Positions 8,111-16,377 are shown, numbered from the stretch's first letter. The stretch is 48,163 nucleotides of DNA from Flavobacteriaceae bacterium (GCA_017852075.1 JAFMLQ010000015.1:1-48163); one strand, 5' to 3'. Notes: a model not told the origin generated them from the letters alone. A program made the numbers and translations.

Positions 8111-9541
8111 TCAGGGTTTGATTCCGAACATTTTATTTTTTTTGATCAGTTCTGCAATTCCCTCAGGTAAATGTTTTTCCCAATCGGATTCTCCCTCACG
8201 GATTTGTTGCAATATTTTTCTGCTAAAGATATTGAGGTAATCTTCTTCAAAATCAAAAATATCTACCACTTTACCGTTGTATTTAAAGAATTTGTAGAAA
8301 TCTTTCATTCTTGGGTGCAACTTAAGGTTGTTGCTATTGATGACAATACCTTTGTCATCTTTCATTGGGTATAGATAAACTTTAAGGTTGTTGTAAAACA
8401 TCTTTCCAAAAGCCTCTAGAATTCCTCCTCCCAGATCTTGGTAGTATTGTTCGTCAAAAATTTCCACAAAATTGTTAACCCCCATACACAGTGCCATTTG
8501 CTTTTTTGTGTATTGGGAAAGGTAGTCCACAAGTTTATAATATTCTTTAAAGTTGGAGATCATTACTACATGCCCTAGGGAACAGAGCAGTTTGGCACGA
8601 TCCATAAAGTCTTTTTCATCAATTTCGCCTTGTGCACGTAAATTGGAAAGAGTGATTTCAAAAATCACAACGGTCTTATCTTCCTCAACTTCAGGTTCGT
8701 GAATAAAGGCATCGAGTGCTTTTTCAAACATATCGATATTGACTAAAGTAACGGGTCTGAAGCTACCGCGTAGGGTTAAGATGTTTTTTTTGTACAACTC
8801 TCTCGCGGGTAGAATGTTATTGCCTTCAGGGTTGAACATGACTGCGTCGGTCATACCGTTGCGAACCAGTTGCAAACTCATTAATCGGTTGTCCACTTCT
8901 TCAAACAAAGGGCCATTGAAATTGATAGTGTCAATTTCTATAGCATCTTCGTCGATATTGTCATAGAGGTAGCGAAGTAGTTTTTTAGGTTCGTTATATT
9001 TATAAAAAGCACCATAGACTAAGTTCACTCCTATAAGCCCTAATACTTCTTGCTGCAGACGAGCTTCGGTTTGATGAAAGCGTACATGAAGTGTAATTTC
9101 ACTGTAGGGTTGTTTGGGATCAATTTGATAGCGAATTCCCATCCATCCGTGACCTTTAAATTTTTTGGCAAAATCAATGGTCGTTACGGTATTGGCATAG
9201 GTAAAGAACATCTTGTGAGGATTTTCTTCCCGAGAAATACGTTCTTCCAACAGTCGCATTTCGTGATTTAGCATTTTGTTCAGGCGAGCTTCGGTAACAT
9301 AGCGTTTATCATCTTCCTCGCCATAAATATTATCACTAAAGTTTTTATCATAAGCGCTAATGGTTTTAGCGATGGTACCGGAGGCACCTCCAGAACGGAA
9401 AAAATGACGCGCCACTTCTTGTCCCGCTCCTATCTCAGCAAAAGTACCATAGATGTATTTGTTTAAATTGATACGTAATGCTTTGGCTTCGACGGAGGGT
9501 CGGTTTTCCAATTCAGTTTCTCCAGGTAATTGTAAGGACAT
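8111..9541 (-). CDS. Conserved-looking 476-residue cytoplasmic protein, function unknown
   Basis: I do not recognise a characterised family. The protein has no signal peptide or membrane segment. Its N-terminal half contains a Gly/Ala-rich stretch (YGTFAEIGAGQEVARHFFRSGGASG, residues about 30-55) and a long charged helix (residues 85-105, MLNHEMRLLEERISREE). The C-terminal half has alternating hydrophobic strands and helices (KTVVIFEITLSNLRAQG ... LGHVVMISNFKEYYKLVDYL). That layout distantly suggests a Rossmannoid fold such as a HAD-like domain, but I see no catalytic DxD. The composition looks like a well-conserved housekeeping gene. It is divergent from the metallo-hydrolase gene, with 73 bases between the starts. 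Confidence 0.6.
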   Translation of the reverse strand: MSLQLPGETELENRPSVEAKALRINLNKYIYGTFAEIGAGQEVARHFFRSGGASGTIAKTISAYDKNFSDNIYGEEDDKRYVTEARLNKMLNHEMRLLEERISREENPHKMFFTYANTVTTIDFAKKFKGHGWMGIRYQIDPKQPYSEITLHVRFHQTEARLQQEVLGLIGVNLVYGAFYKYNEPKKLLRYLYDNIDEDAIEIDTINFNGPLFEEVDNRLMSLQLVRNGMTDAVMFNPEGNNILPARELYKKNILTLRGSFRPVTLVNIDMFEKALDAFIHEPEVEEDKTVVIFEITLSNLRAQGEIDEKDFMDRAKLLCSLGHVVMISNFKEYYKLVDYLSQYTKKQMALCMGVNNFVEIFDEQYYQDLGGGILEAFGKMFYNNLKVYLYPMKDDKGIVINSNNLKLHPRMKDFYKFFKYNGKVVDIFDFEEDYLNIFSRKILQQIREGESDWEKHLPEGIAELIKKNKMFGIKP

Positions 9542-9563
9542 ACAAGAGTTTATGTTGGTTTTT

Positions 9564-9571
9564 CAAATCTA
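9564..9571 (-). promoter_or_regulatory. -7 box for the 476-residue protein gene
   Basis: On the minus strand this reads TAGATTTG, an exact TAnnTTTG match, 22 bases upstream of the ATG at 9541. No TTG lies at the usual distance, so only the -7 box is supported. Confidence 0.35.
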
Positions 9572-9577
9572 CAAAGA

Positions 9578-9608
9578 TTGTACAATTAAAGGACAAAGAT
9601 TACCTTTG
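9578..9608 (+). promoter_or_regulatory. Putative promoter for the metallo-hydrolase gene
   Basis: TTG at 9578-9580 and the exact -7 box TACCTTTG at 9601-9608 are 20 bases apart. The ATG at 9615 follows only 6 bases after the box, so the transcript would be nearly leaderless. Confidence 0.4.
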
Positions 9609-9614
9609 AAAAAC

Positions 9615-10385
9615 ATGATTAAAGTAACTTTTTTAGGTACTGGGACTTCACAGGGAATTCCAGTAATCGGAAGTACACATCCCGTATGTTTGAGTACAGA
9701 CCCGAAGGACAAGCGATTACGGGTTTCTATTCTTGTGCAATGGGAAGATGTCAATTTGGTAGTGGATTGTGGCCCCGATTTTAGACAGCAGATGCTTCGT
9801 AAAAACCTTCAACATTTGAATGGTATTTTATTTACACACGAACATGCCGATCACAGCGCAGGAATGGACGATATTCGTCCCTTTTTTTTTCGCCAAGGAG
9901 CTATTTCTGTCTTCGGCAGCAAACGGGTAATGGACAATTTTGCTTGGCGTTTTGATTATATCTTTTCCAATGATAATAAATATCCTGGTGCACCTTCTGT
10001 ATCGGTTCAGACAGTAAGTCCAGAGCATCCTTTTGCTTTTAAGGGCAAAACCATTATCCCAATTGAAGTCATGCACGATCAACTCCCCGTACTAGGATAC
10101 CGCATAGATGACTTTTGTTATCTTACAGATGTAAAAACTATTAGCGCCCATGAACAAAAAAAGCTCAAAAATCTTGATGTATTGGTTTTAAACTGCCTAC
10201 GAAAGGAGGAACATCCCAATCATCTCAATTTAGAAGAAGCCTTAGACCTGATTGAAAAACTTAAGCCCCAAAGGTGTTATTTGACCCATATAAGTCATTT
10301 GCTTGGTTTTCATGAAGAAGTCAGTGCAGAACTGCCTCCCAATGTGTTTTTAGCATACGACACTCTAAGTATAAACTCACAATAA
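9615..10385 (+). CDS. MBL-fold metallo-hydrolase, PhnP-like (phosphoribosyl cyclic phosphodiesterase family)
   Basis: The 256-residue protein starts MIKVTFLGTGTSQGIP, the N-terminus typical of the PhnP-like metallo-beta-lactamase group. It carries the metal-binding HEHADH motif at residues 75-80 and later metal-ligand positions at VMHDQ, LTDVK and LTHISH near 154, 169 and 222. Relatives hydrolyse cyclic phosphodiesters or RNA 3' ends; the exact substrate here is not known. An open frame continues upstream to 9453, but that region is antisense to the neighbouring gene and lacks family similarity, so I chose the ATG at 9615. A small anchored protein follows 9 bases downstream. Confidence 0.85.
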   Translation: MIKVTFLGTGTSQGIPVIGSTHPVCLSTDPKDKRLRVSILVQWEDVNLVVDCGPDFRQQMLRKNLQHLNGILFTHEHADHSAGMDDIRPFFFRQGAISVFGSKRVMDNFAWRFDYIFSNDNKYPGAPSVSVQTVSPEHPFAFKGKTIIPIEVMHDQLPVLGYRIDDFCYLTDVKTISAHEQKKLKNLDVLVLNCLRKEEHPNHLNLEEALDLIEKLKPQRCYLTHISHLLGFHEEVSAELPPNVFLAYDTLSINSQ

Positions 10386-10394
10386 TAACAGCAC

Positions 10395-10874
10395 ATGAAA
10401 TTTAAAATCGTTTTTTATTTATTTCTCTTTGTTTGTATCGTCCTTTTTTACCAAATTTTTAATACAAATAAGATTCTTAATCACCAAGACGAGTTGATTC
10501 AAAACCAATATCAAAAGCAACTGCAGCTGAAAGACTCTCTGTTTAAGTTGAAGCGCTTCCAAGATACTTTTTCCTATTTTTCTTTAAAAGGAAACCCCAA
10601 CCTCAATCAGATTGTATTAGAACCTGTTCTACAAGAATCCGAGTTACGCAAAAAGTTGTTGGAAATGAATGCAAAAGGGGGGTTGAATGAACTGATCGAC
10701 ATGCCTTCTGGACGATTTTTAATTGACCGTGTAAAGGTTATAAACGATCAATGGATACTTATTGGTTTTCAGTCGGATAAGAATTGGGGACAAGCCTTAT
10801 TGGAATATAAAATTCGCAGTGTTGGGGACGACTACGATTTCAAAAATGTAAAGTCTTTTATTAAATCCTTATAA
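10395..10874 (+). CDS. Small membrane-anchored protein, unknown function
   Basis: The 159-residue protein begins with a hydrophobic segment (residues about 4-22, FKIVFYLFLFVCIVLFYQIF) that looks like an uncleaved signal anchor. It is followed by a Gln/Lys/Leu-rich helical stretch (25-55) that may form a coiled coil, and a soluble C-terminal domain (RFLIDRVKVINDQWILIGFQSDKNWGQALLEYKI). No named family is recognised. It lies 9 bases downstream of the metallo-hydrolase gene and is likely cotranscribed. Its 3' end overlaps the convergent esterase gene by 6 bases. Confidence 0.7.
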   Translation: MKFKIVFYLFLFVCIVLFYQIFNTNKILNHQDELIQNQYQKQLQLKDSLFKLKRFQDTFSYFSLKGNPNLNQIVLEPVLQESELRKKLLEMNAKGGLNELIDMPSGRFLIDRVKVINDQWILIGFQSDKNWGQALLEYKIRSVGDDYDFKNVKSFIKSL

Positions 10875-11498
10875 TTCTGTTTTTTCCAGCCATCCTAAAA
10901 ATTTCGTGAAGTTTTCTTGTGAAACACTATGCCCTTCAGGGAACTCGTGATATTCAATCTCTTTGTATTGTTCACTTAATGGCAAAATGGTATTTCTAGC
11001 CTTTGCCACTGGGATGACAACATCTGTTATACCATGAGCTGCATACGCTAAGAAAGTAGGAGGATTTGAGGTGTTTACACTTTCATGCACCAATCCACTA
11101 AGTGCTACAATTCTACGAATTTTATTAGGCTTACTATAGGCTAATGCCCAACTTAAAATGGCTCCTTGACTAAATCCTAATAAGCTGATATCATTCTCAT
11201 TAAGGCTATATTTTTTAACTAATAAATCAATATTTTCATTCAAAGTGTCTACAGCCTTCCAAGCTGCCTCTAGTTCAGAAGTAAATGTGCCATCTTCTTG
11301 GGGATAGAGTGGGTACCAAGCATAACTGTCTGGCGCTATATTTAAAGGGGCTTGTAAGGCTATGATTGTGTGTGTTTTTGGGAGGTACGGTGCAAAAGAA
11401 AACAAATCATCTGCATGGCTTCCATATCCGTGAATTAATACTATTGCAGAGCTTTGTTTGAAGCCGTTAGCTCCTTCCCGCAGACGATGTTCTAGCAT
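10869..11498 (-). CDS. Alpha/beta-fold hydrolase, phospholipase/carboxylesterase family
   Basis: The 209-residue cytoplasmic enzyme has the oxyanion motif VLIHGYGSHADD at about residues 20-31. The nucleophile elbow is GFSQG near 107-111 (Ser), the acid is in GITDVVIPV (Asp), and the histidine is in EGHSVS near the C-terminus. This triad layout is that of the carboxylesterase family that includes YpfH and acyl-protein thioesterases, which cleave short acyl esters. It starts 4 bases after the stop of the dihydroorotase homologue on the same strand and is probably cotranscribed. The substrate is unknown. Confidence 0.85.
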   Translation of the reverse strand: MLEHRLREGANGFKQSSAIVLIHGYGSHADDLFSFAPYLPKTHTIIALQAPLNIAPDSYAWYPLYPQEDGTFTSELEAAWKAVDTLNENIDLLVKKYSLNENDISLLGFSQGAILSWALAYSKPNKIRRIVALSGLVHESVNTSNPPTFLAYAAHGITDVVIPVAKARNTILPLSEQYKEIEYHEFPEGHSVSQENFTKFLGWLEKTEL

Positions 11499-11502
11499 AA
11501 TA

Positions 11503-12759
11503 TTACTTTAAATTCATTTGGAAATGCTCACCGCGAATACAACCGTACACTGATCCTCGTGTGGGTGTTCCGACAAACATACAGTTTTTGGAGCTTGATA
11601 AAATGTGTTTTTCTTCAAAGATTCCACTTCCATGCGGAGTAAAAAGGGCTAGGTCTGCTTGTGCTCCAACTTCGAAAGGGTGTTCTTGAATACCAAATCG
11701 TTTTTTTCCACGCGTTAAGAATGAAATGACCTTCGCTAAGGGGAAATGATTTTGAAGCACTTGAAACGCAGCTTCGAGACCCACGCTTCCCATTTCAGAT
11801 TCAACAAAATCAAGATTTTTGATTTCAGGATTGACGGGTAGGTGCAAGCTGCTTACCATATCTATGGTTCCATCTAGAAGTCCTTCTCGAAGTGCTTTTT
11901 GATCTTCGGTATTTCGTAAAGGGGGTTGAATTTTAAAATCAGGGTTAAAGTCGATCAATTCCTGTTCTGTGTAAAGCAAGTGTGAAATACCCACACCACA
12001 GCTCACATTGAGTCCTTTCTTTTTTGCATCGCGTATCAATTGTACGCTGGAGGCACACGAGATATAAGGAATGTGTAATTTTCCTTGGGTATATTCTAAA
12101 AGTTGAAGATCACGTGCCAAAGGAACTGTTTCTGCTACTTCAGGAATGCCTTTGAGGCCTAAATTTGTACTCACGGCACCTTCGTGCATTTGTCCCGAGT
12201 GAATTAATTCTAAATCAACGGGATAGGCTTGAATAATAGCTTCAAAACTTTGGACGTAATCCAAAGCAATCCGCAAAAGGTTAGGGTTTTTAAACGCTGT
12301 ATTGAAGTCACCAAATGCTCTTGCACCCGCTTTGTGTAAATCAAAAAGGGAAGCCATCTGACGCCCTTTTCCCTGTTCTGATAGAGCAGCACTGATATGT
12401 AGTGCTGTAGTTGATGACTCAGCAGCTTTCAGAAGATGACTCACATCAGCATGGGAGGAAATTACAGGATCGGTGTTGGGGTTTAGTAGAATGTGGGTAA
12501 AACCACTTTTAGCGGCGGTTAATAACCCGTTTTCCAATGTTTCACGCTCTTCAAACCCAGGCTCTCCAAAGGATACGCAGGGGTCAAACCAACCTGAAGA
12601 GAGGTGTAAATCTTTTAGGTCGATGATTTGATCGGCCTCTATTTGAAGTGTAGTCTCAATTTGGGTGAGGACTCCGTCCACCACAAACACATCTAATTTT
12701 TGATTGTGAAAAGAACTCTTTTCATTGATAATGGTAGCGTTTTTTAAGAGTATCTTCAT
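11503..12759 (-). CDS. Dihydroorotase homologue of the multifunctional-complex type, metal ligands missing
   Basis: The 418-residue protein is collinear with type I dihydroorotases of pyrimidine synthesis and keeps fold landmarks such as GEPGFEERETLENG (65-78), LNPNTDPV (92-99), SSVQLIRDAKKKGL and PPLRNTEDQKALREGL. The zinc ligands, however, are not there. The HxH at the end of strand 1 is replaced by WFDPCVSFGEPG (57-68); the HVST-type histidine is Y232 in HIPYISCASS; the DHAPH aspartate is L305 in SSLHLPV. This matches non-catalytic PyrC-like proteins that support aspartate carbamoyltransferase in other bacteria. Many flavobacterial relatives also lack the HxH, I believe, but usually keep the Asp. 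The gene heads a pair with the esterase. Activity as a dihydroorotase is doubtful. Confidence 0.85.
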   Translation of the reverse strand: MKILLKNATIINEKSSFHNQKLDVFVVDGVLTQIETTLQIEADQIIDLKDLHLSSGWFDPCVSFGEPGFEERETLENGLLTAAKSGFTHILLNPNTDPVISSHADVSHLLKAAESSTTALHISAALSEQGKGRQMASLFDLHKAGARAFGDFNTAFKNPNLLRIALDYVQSFEAIIQAYPVDLELIHSGQMHEGAVSTNLGLKGIPEVAETVPLARDLQLLEYTQGKLHIPYISCASSVQLIRDAKKKGLNVSCGVGISHLLYTEQELIDFNPDFKIQPPLRNTEDQKALREGLLDGTIDMVSSLHLPVNPEIKNLDFVESEMGSVGLEAAFQVLQNHFPLAKVISFLTRGKKRFGIQEHPFEVGAQADLALFTPHGSGIFEEKHILSSSKNCMFVGTPTRGSVYGCIRGEHFQMNLK

Positions 12760-12775
12760 GTAGTGAGAATCCAGG

Positions 12776-12783
12776 CAAAAATA
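12776..12783 (-). promoter_or_regulatory. -7 box for the dihydroorotase homologue
   Basis: On the minus strand this reads TATTTTTG, an exact TAnnTTTG match, 16 bases before the ATG at 12759. It lies in the 58-base gap after pxpC, so the dihydroorotase homologue and esterase may have their own promoter. No TTG lies at 17-21 bases. Confidence 0.4.
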
Positions 12784-12817
12784 AGAAACAATTTTTTAAT
12801 CACTTAGACTGATCGAC

Positions 12818-13672
12818 TTATTCTACAGAAGGTAAGATTGAAAACTGTACTTCGTCATCAGTTTGCTTCTGCGCAAGCAGATGTAATGCTTCATCGGTCA
12901 GTTGAAATAAGCGGGGATATCCACCAGTCACTTGGGCATCTTGCATCAAAATAATCAAACTTCCATCTGGAGTACATTGCACTGTTCCTGGAAGCACAGG
13001 TGCAGTCCATATCTGTGGTAGTTGGTGTTGTAACTTTTGGTTTAACTGGTATGCCATTCTATTGTTCAGTTTAGAGATGCTAAATTTATTTTTTGCAAGA
13101 GCCTTTTGTTGTATTTTATCTAAAAGAGGGTATTCAGGCCCTGGATAAACCTCAATTGTTTTTTTATGAAAAGCTGTTTTGGGAATGCGAAGGTGTACTC
13201 CTTTTACGGGTTTAAAGTCTGAGTGACCTATGGGGAGTAAGATTTTTTTGGAAATTCGTTCCTCCCGAGTAAGACCTTTGAATTGACTTCTACTTCCCAA
13301 AATTTTTTCAGTTTTGATTCCTCCAGCTATTGTCAAATAAGTACGGCATCCGTTTTGTGCTTTTCCTAATTCTAACTCATCATTTTCATGAACTTCTATG
13401 GGAGTGTAGCTTGATACTCTCCTCCCGTTTAATTGAGCCCTCATATCAGCTCCTGTGAGCGCGATATAAGTGTTCTGATGGAATCTGATTTTTGGACCTT
13501 TGACGGTACATTCTAAGGCAGCAGCTTTATCAGGATTGTTCAAAAGTTGATTCCCGATACGGAAGGCCTGTTGATCAAGTGCCCCAGACAGGGGGACTCC
13601 AATACATTGATGGTTGAAACGACCCATATCTTGGATTGAAGTATAGATGCCGTGTTGTAGTATTTCAATCAT
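12818..13672 (-). CDS. pxpC: 5-oxoprolinase subunit C (biotin-dependent carboxyltransferase/KipA family)
   Basis: PxpC with PxpA and PxpB forms the ATP-dependent prokaryotic 5-oxoprolinase, which opens 5-oxoproline (pyroglutamate) to glutamate. The 284-residue protein starts MIEILQHGIYTSIQDMGR and continues with GVPLSGALDQQAFRIGNQLL and ALTGADMRAQLNG, the usual order of the PxpC/KipA domain. LPVLPG-type and ILMQDAQVTGGYPR motifs lie near the end. A longer frame reaches 13801, but the family N-terminus begins at the ATG at 13672, which overlaps the end of pxpB by 8 bases and indicates translational coupling. It is the last gene of the Nramp-pxpA-pxpB-pxpC unit. Confidence 0.92.
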   Translation of the reverse strand: MIEILQHGIYTSIQDMGRFNHQCIGVPLSGALDQQAFRIGNQLLNNPDKAAALECTVKGPKIRFHQNTYIALTGADMRAQLNGRRVSSYTPIEVHENDELELGKAQNGCRTYLTIAGGIKTEKILGSRSQFKGLTREERISKKILLPIGHSDFKPVKGVHLRIPKTAFHKKTIEVYPGPEYPLLDKIQQKALAKNKFSISKLNNRMAYQLNQKLQHQLPQIWTAPVLPGTVQCTPDGSLIILMQDAQVTGGYPRLFQLTDEALHLLAQKQTDDEVQFSILPSVE

Positions 13673-14390
13673 AGGGTTTGATTTGGTAGGTTCCTTGATT
13701 ACTTTGTTTATCAATAATTTCAAAGGTTTTTGAGTCGATAGATTTAAAGGAAATCCAATCTCCTGGAGCAGCAAAACAAGGTGGTTGTAGTTTGGCATCA
13801 AAAAGAGAGAGGGGTGTCCTACCTATCAAATGCCAGCCTCCCGGGCTTGAATTAGGATAAATCCCCGTTTGCATACCTCCAATTCCTATTGATCCTTTAG
13901 GGACTTCAAGCAAGGGTTTTTCTTTACGAGGAAAGTGAAGTTGTTTGTCCAAACCACAGAGGTATAAAAAACCGGGTAAAAATCCTAAAAAATAAATGCG
14001 ATAAGGTTTCTGGGTATGCAGTGCAATTACTTCTTCCACACTTTTTTGTACGGCATTGGCTAGAGTAGCTAAATCAGGAGCGTGATCGAGGTCATAACAG
14101 ACGGGGATATTCCAATGCTTTCCTTTGCGTTGCTTTTGTTTTTTGGTTTTAATAAGGAGTTTATTAAGGTGTTGTTTCCACCAATCTAATTTTTCAATAT
14201 CTTCCAGCAGATGTACCATCAAAGATTGGTAACCCATAACACATCGTGTTACTTTGATTTGTTTTTCAATTACCGCTTTATAAGACAATAAAAACTCCAA
14301 GAGTTTTTCCGAAGGTTGTTCCTCCCATTCTAACAAAAGCACTTTTGGTAGTAGGGCAATCACACGAAAATTCGAATGGATTGTAATCAT
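13665..14390 (-). CDS. pxpB: 5-oxoprolinase subunit B (KipI family)
   Basis: The 241-residue protein has an N-terminal domain resembling the subunit fold of allophanate hydrolase (residues 1-90). It is followed by the conserved core: NIPVCYDLDHAPDL, YRIYFLGFLPGFLYL, PRKEKPLLEVPKGSIGIGG, and QTGIYPNSSPGGWHLIGRTP. These are hallmark PxpB/KipI motifs. It partners PxpC to activate 5-oxoproline with ATP. The Lys-rich stretch KTKKQKQRKGKH near residue 90 is a linker and looks lineage-specific. The start overlaps the pxpA stop by 4 bases (ATGA). Confidence 0.93.
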   Translation of the reverse strand: MITIHSNFRVIALLPKVLLLEWEEQPSEKLLEFLLSYKAVIEKQIKVTRCVMGYQSLMVHLLEDIEKLDWWKQHLNKLLIKTKKQKQRKGKHWNIPVCYDLDHAPDLATLANAVQKSVEEVIALHTQKPYRIYFLGFLPGFLYLCGLDKQLHFPRKEKPLLEVPKGSIGIGGMQTGIYPNSSPGGWHLIGRTPLSLFDAKLQPPCFAAPGDWISFKSIDSKTFEIIDKQSNQGTYQIKPYD

Positions 14391-15106
14391 TGGGTTGGGG
14401 AATTTAGTTTCAATAATTCTTTAAGGTTTTGCACTACTCGAGGATGATCTCCATGAAGACAAAAAGTATCCGCCTCCATAGGAATCCAGTTGCCACTTAC
14501 GGTTTGTACATGCTTGTTTTGCGAGATTGATTTCAATTGAGCATACATGGCCTTACTAGTCTTTAAAATGGCCCCTGGCTCTCCTCTATACTGTAATTGA
14601 CCCTGATCTGTGTACCCTCGGTCTAAAAAAGCTTCTCTCCATACTCTAAAACCTCTTTCTTTTGCCTTTTTTTCTAAAATACTGTGGGGTAGGGTAAAGA
14701 GTATGACGCTGGGACAACACTCTTTCAAAACATTGAGTAAAATTTCTGCCAATTCTGAGTTTTTTGCACAGTCGTTATACAATGCCCCGTGAGCTTTGAC
14801 ATGATGCAATTCCGTTACATCCTCTAAAAGTTGAAGAAAACCATTTAGTTGGTCTTTTAAGCTCTTGATAAGTTTTTCTTGACTGATTTCCATAGATTTT
14901 CTACCAAAATTTTCTCGATCGGGATAGGAGGGATGGGCTCCAATTTTGACTTTATTATTTTTTGCTAGTCCAATTACCCTTTGCATCTCATCTAGACTTC
15001 CTGCGTGGCCTCCACAGGCAATATTGCAAGCGTCAATTAAAGGCATCAGTTCGTTTTCGTTTTGAAACCCTTCCCCCATGTCGATATTCAGGTTTAATGA
15101 GTTCAT
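14387..15106 (-). CDS. pxpA: 5-oxoprolinase subunit A (LamB/YcsF family)
   Basis: The 239-residue protein carries the family signature LNIDMGEGFQNE at residues 6-17 and IDACNIACGGHAGS near 25-38. KIGAHPSYPDRENFGR and HHVKAHGALYNDC follow, as in LamB/YcsF proteins. These His/Asp-rich stretches form the hydrolytic site that completes 5-oxoproline ring opening. Both ends overlap neighbours by 4 bases (transporter upstream, pxpB downstream), so the four genes form a tightly coupled operon. No oddities in length or motifs. Confidence 0.94.
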   Translation of the reverse strand: MNSLNLNIDMGEGFQNENELMPLIDACNIACGGHAGSLDEMQRVIGLAKNNKVKIGAHPSYPDRENFGRKSMEISQEKLIKSLKDQLNGFLQLLEDVTELHHVKAHGALYNDCAKNSELAEILLNVLKECCPSVILFTLPHSILEKKAKERGFRVWREAFLDRGYTDQGQLQYRGEPGAILKTSKAMYAQLKSISQNKHVQTVSGNWIPMEADTFCLHGDHPRVVQNLKELLKLNSPTQ

Positions 15107-16323
15107 GAAAAAACTAGGAAAAGAGTTCGAATACTTAAAAACAGAGCTAAAACCACAATAAGAAGCCCTATTAGATTTTGTCCTCTTTTGTTTATAGCCG
15201 ATCCGAGTAATGACTGTTTATTAATCAACCATAGTAAGATTAGAGCTAAAACAGGAAGTAATATTCCATTGGTGATTTGAGCAAACTTTATAATCCTTAT
15301 AAGTTGAATGCCTGTAGCTGAGATAAGCATTCCAATAAGTATGACCAAGAACCAAATCCACTTAAAATGCTTTGAATTTAAATCGGTGGACCAGCCAAAG
15401 CAGCCACAAACTACGTAGGCTGCTGCTAAAGGTGCGGTAATGGTGCTTGTTATTCCTGCAGCAAACAGTCCAAGGGCCAAAAAGTATGAGGCATAACTTC
15501 CAAATACGGGTTCTAGACCCAATGCGAGGTCGCCTGCGCTTTCAATATCGTTAGCTTCAACTCCTGCTGCTGTGATGATGATACTTAAAGAGATTAATCC
15601 TCCTAAAATGAGGGCAATGCCCATGTCTTTTATGGCATAGGGTAAGTCGGTGGACTGCGACCATTTTTCTTTCACTAGAGCTGCATGTAAAAACAGATTA
15701 TAAGGAACAATAGTGGTCCCCACTAATCCTATAACGGTGAGTAAACTTCCATTAGGTACTTCAAATGCAAAGAGTCCTTTTAGAATGCTTGTTAAAGAAG
15801 GCTGCGTAGCGAAAGCAGTAAATAAGAATGAGAGACTCATTATTAGGACCAAGCCAATCAAGCTACGTTCAATAATTTTATATTTTCCTATCCAAAGTAA
15901 GGTAGCGGATAGAAACCCTATAAAAATTGAAAAGATATTGATTTGAAACCATCCTAAATTCAGATTTCTACTACCAAATATTGTCTCTAGACCCAATACA
16001 GCTCCACTAATATTTCCAGCTTCATAGGCTGTGTTACCAATCAATATTGCAAAAAAAATCAAGCTAAGAACTCCAAATTTGATCCAGGGGGTTTGAATTT
16101 CGTTTTGGATTGCTTCGGTAATACTTTTTCTACCTACAATCCCAATTTTTACTGCCATGGATTGTAAAATAAGTGCAGCAAGTGTCGCAATGACTAGTGT
16201 CCATAATAATGCCATTCCAAAGTTGACTCCAGCCAGCGTACAAAGAGTTACTGTACCAGGCCCAATAAATGCCGCAGCAATCAATGGTCCAGGACCAAGA
16301 TTCTTAAAAGCTTTTTTCAGCAT
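15103..16323 (-). CDS. Nramp-fold transporter (YcsG-like) lacking the canonical metal-binding residues
   Basis: The 406-residue inner-membrane protein has about 11 membrane segments and is Nramp-like throughout (LGPGPLIAAAF, QSMAVKIGIVGRKSITEAI, LFAAGITSTITAPLAAAYVV). The two motifs that bind metal in true Nramp proteins have changed: the TM1 DPGN is GPGT (residues 21-24) and the TM6 AxxMPH is TTIVPY. No aspartate, asparagine, methionine or histidine ligand remains at those positions. Bacillus subtilis has an Nramp-like gene (ycsG) next to ycsF and the kip genes, the same neighbourhood. I infer a transporter serving 5-oxoproline metabolism rather than Mn/Fe uptake. It is first in the operon and overlaps pxpA by 4 bases. 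Confidence 0.85.
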   Translation of the reverse strand: MLKKAFKNLGPGPLIAAAFIGPGTVTLCTLAGVNFGMALLWTLVIATLAALILQSMAVKIGIVGRKSITEAIQNEIQTPWIKFGVLSLIFFAILIGNTAYEAGNISGAVLGLETIFGSRNLNLGWFQINIFSIFIGFLSATLLWIGKYKIIERSLIGLVLIMSLSFLFTAFATQPSLTSILKGLFAFEVPNGSLLTVIGLVGTTIVPYNLFLHAALVKEKWSQSTDLPYAIKDMGIALILGGLISLSIIITAAGVEANDIESAGDLALGLEPVFGSYASYFLALGLFAAGITSTITAPLAAAYVVCGCFGWSTDLNSKHFKWIWFLVILIGMLISATGIQLIRIIKFAQITNGILLPVLALILLWLINKQSLLGSAINKRGQNLIGLLIVVLALFLSIRTLFLVFS

Positions 16324-16337
16324 GATTGATTTTAATC

Positions 16338-16368
16338 TAAAGATAACTTACTTGGGGGAGCTTTACAA
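16338..16368 (-). promoter_or_regulatory. Putative promoter of the transporter-pxpABC operon
   Basis: On the minus strand TTG (16368-16366) is followed after 20 bases by TATCTTTA (16345-16338), one base off TAnnTTTG. The ATG at 16323 is 14 bases further on. Confidence 0.4.
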
Positions 16369-16377
16369 TTTCATAAG

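Noticed and set aside
9453-9614. 54-residue N-terminal extension of the metallo-hydrolase
   Set aside because: The stretch overlaps the divergent 476-residue gene and its promoter; the family N-terminus begins at the ATG at 9615.
13673-13801. 43-residue extension of PxpC
   Set aside because: It lies inside pxpB in another frame; the conserved PxpC N-terminus begins at the ATG at 13672.
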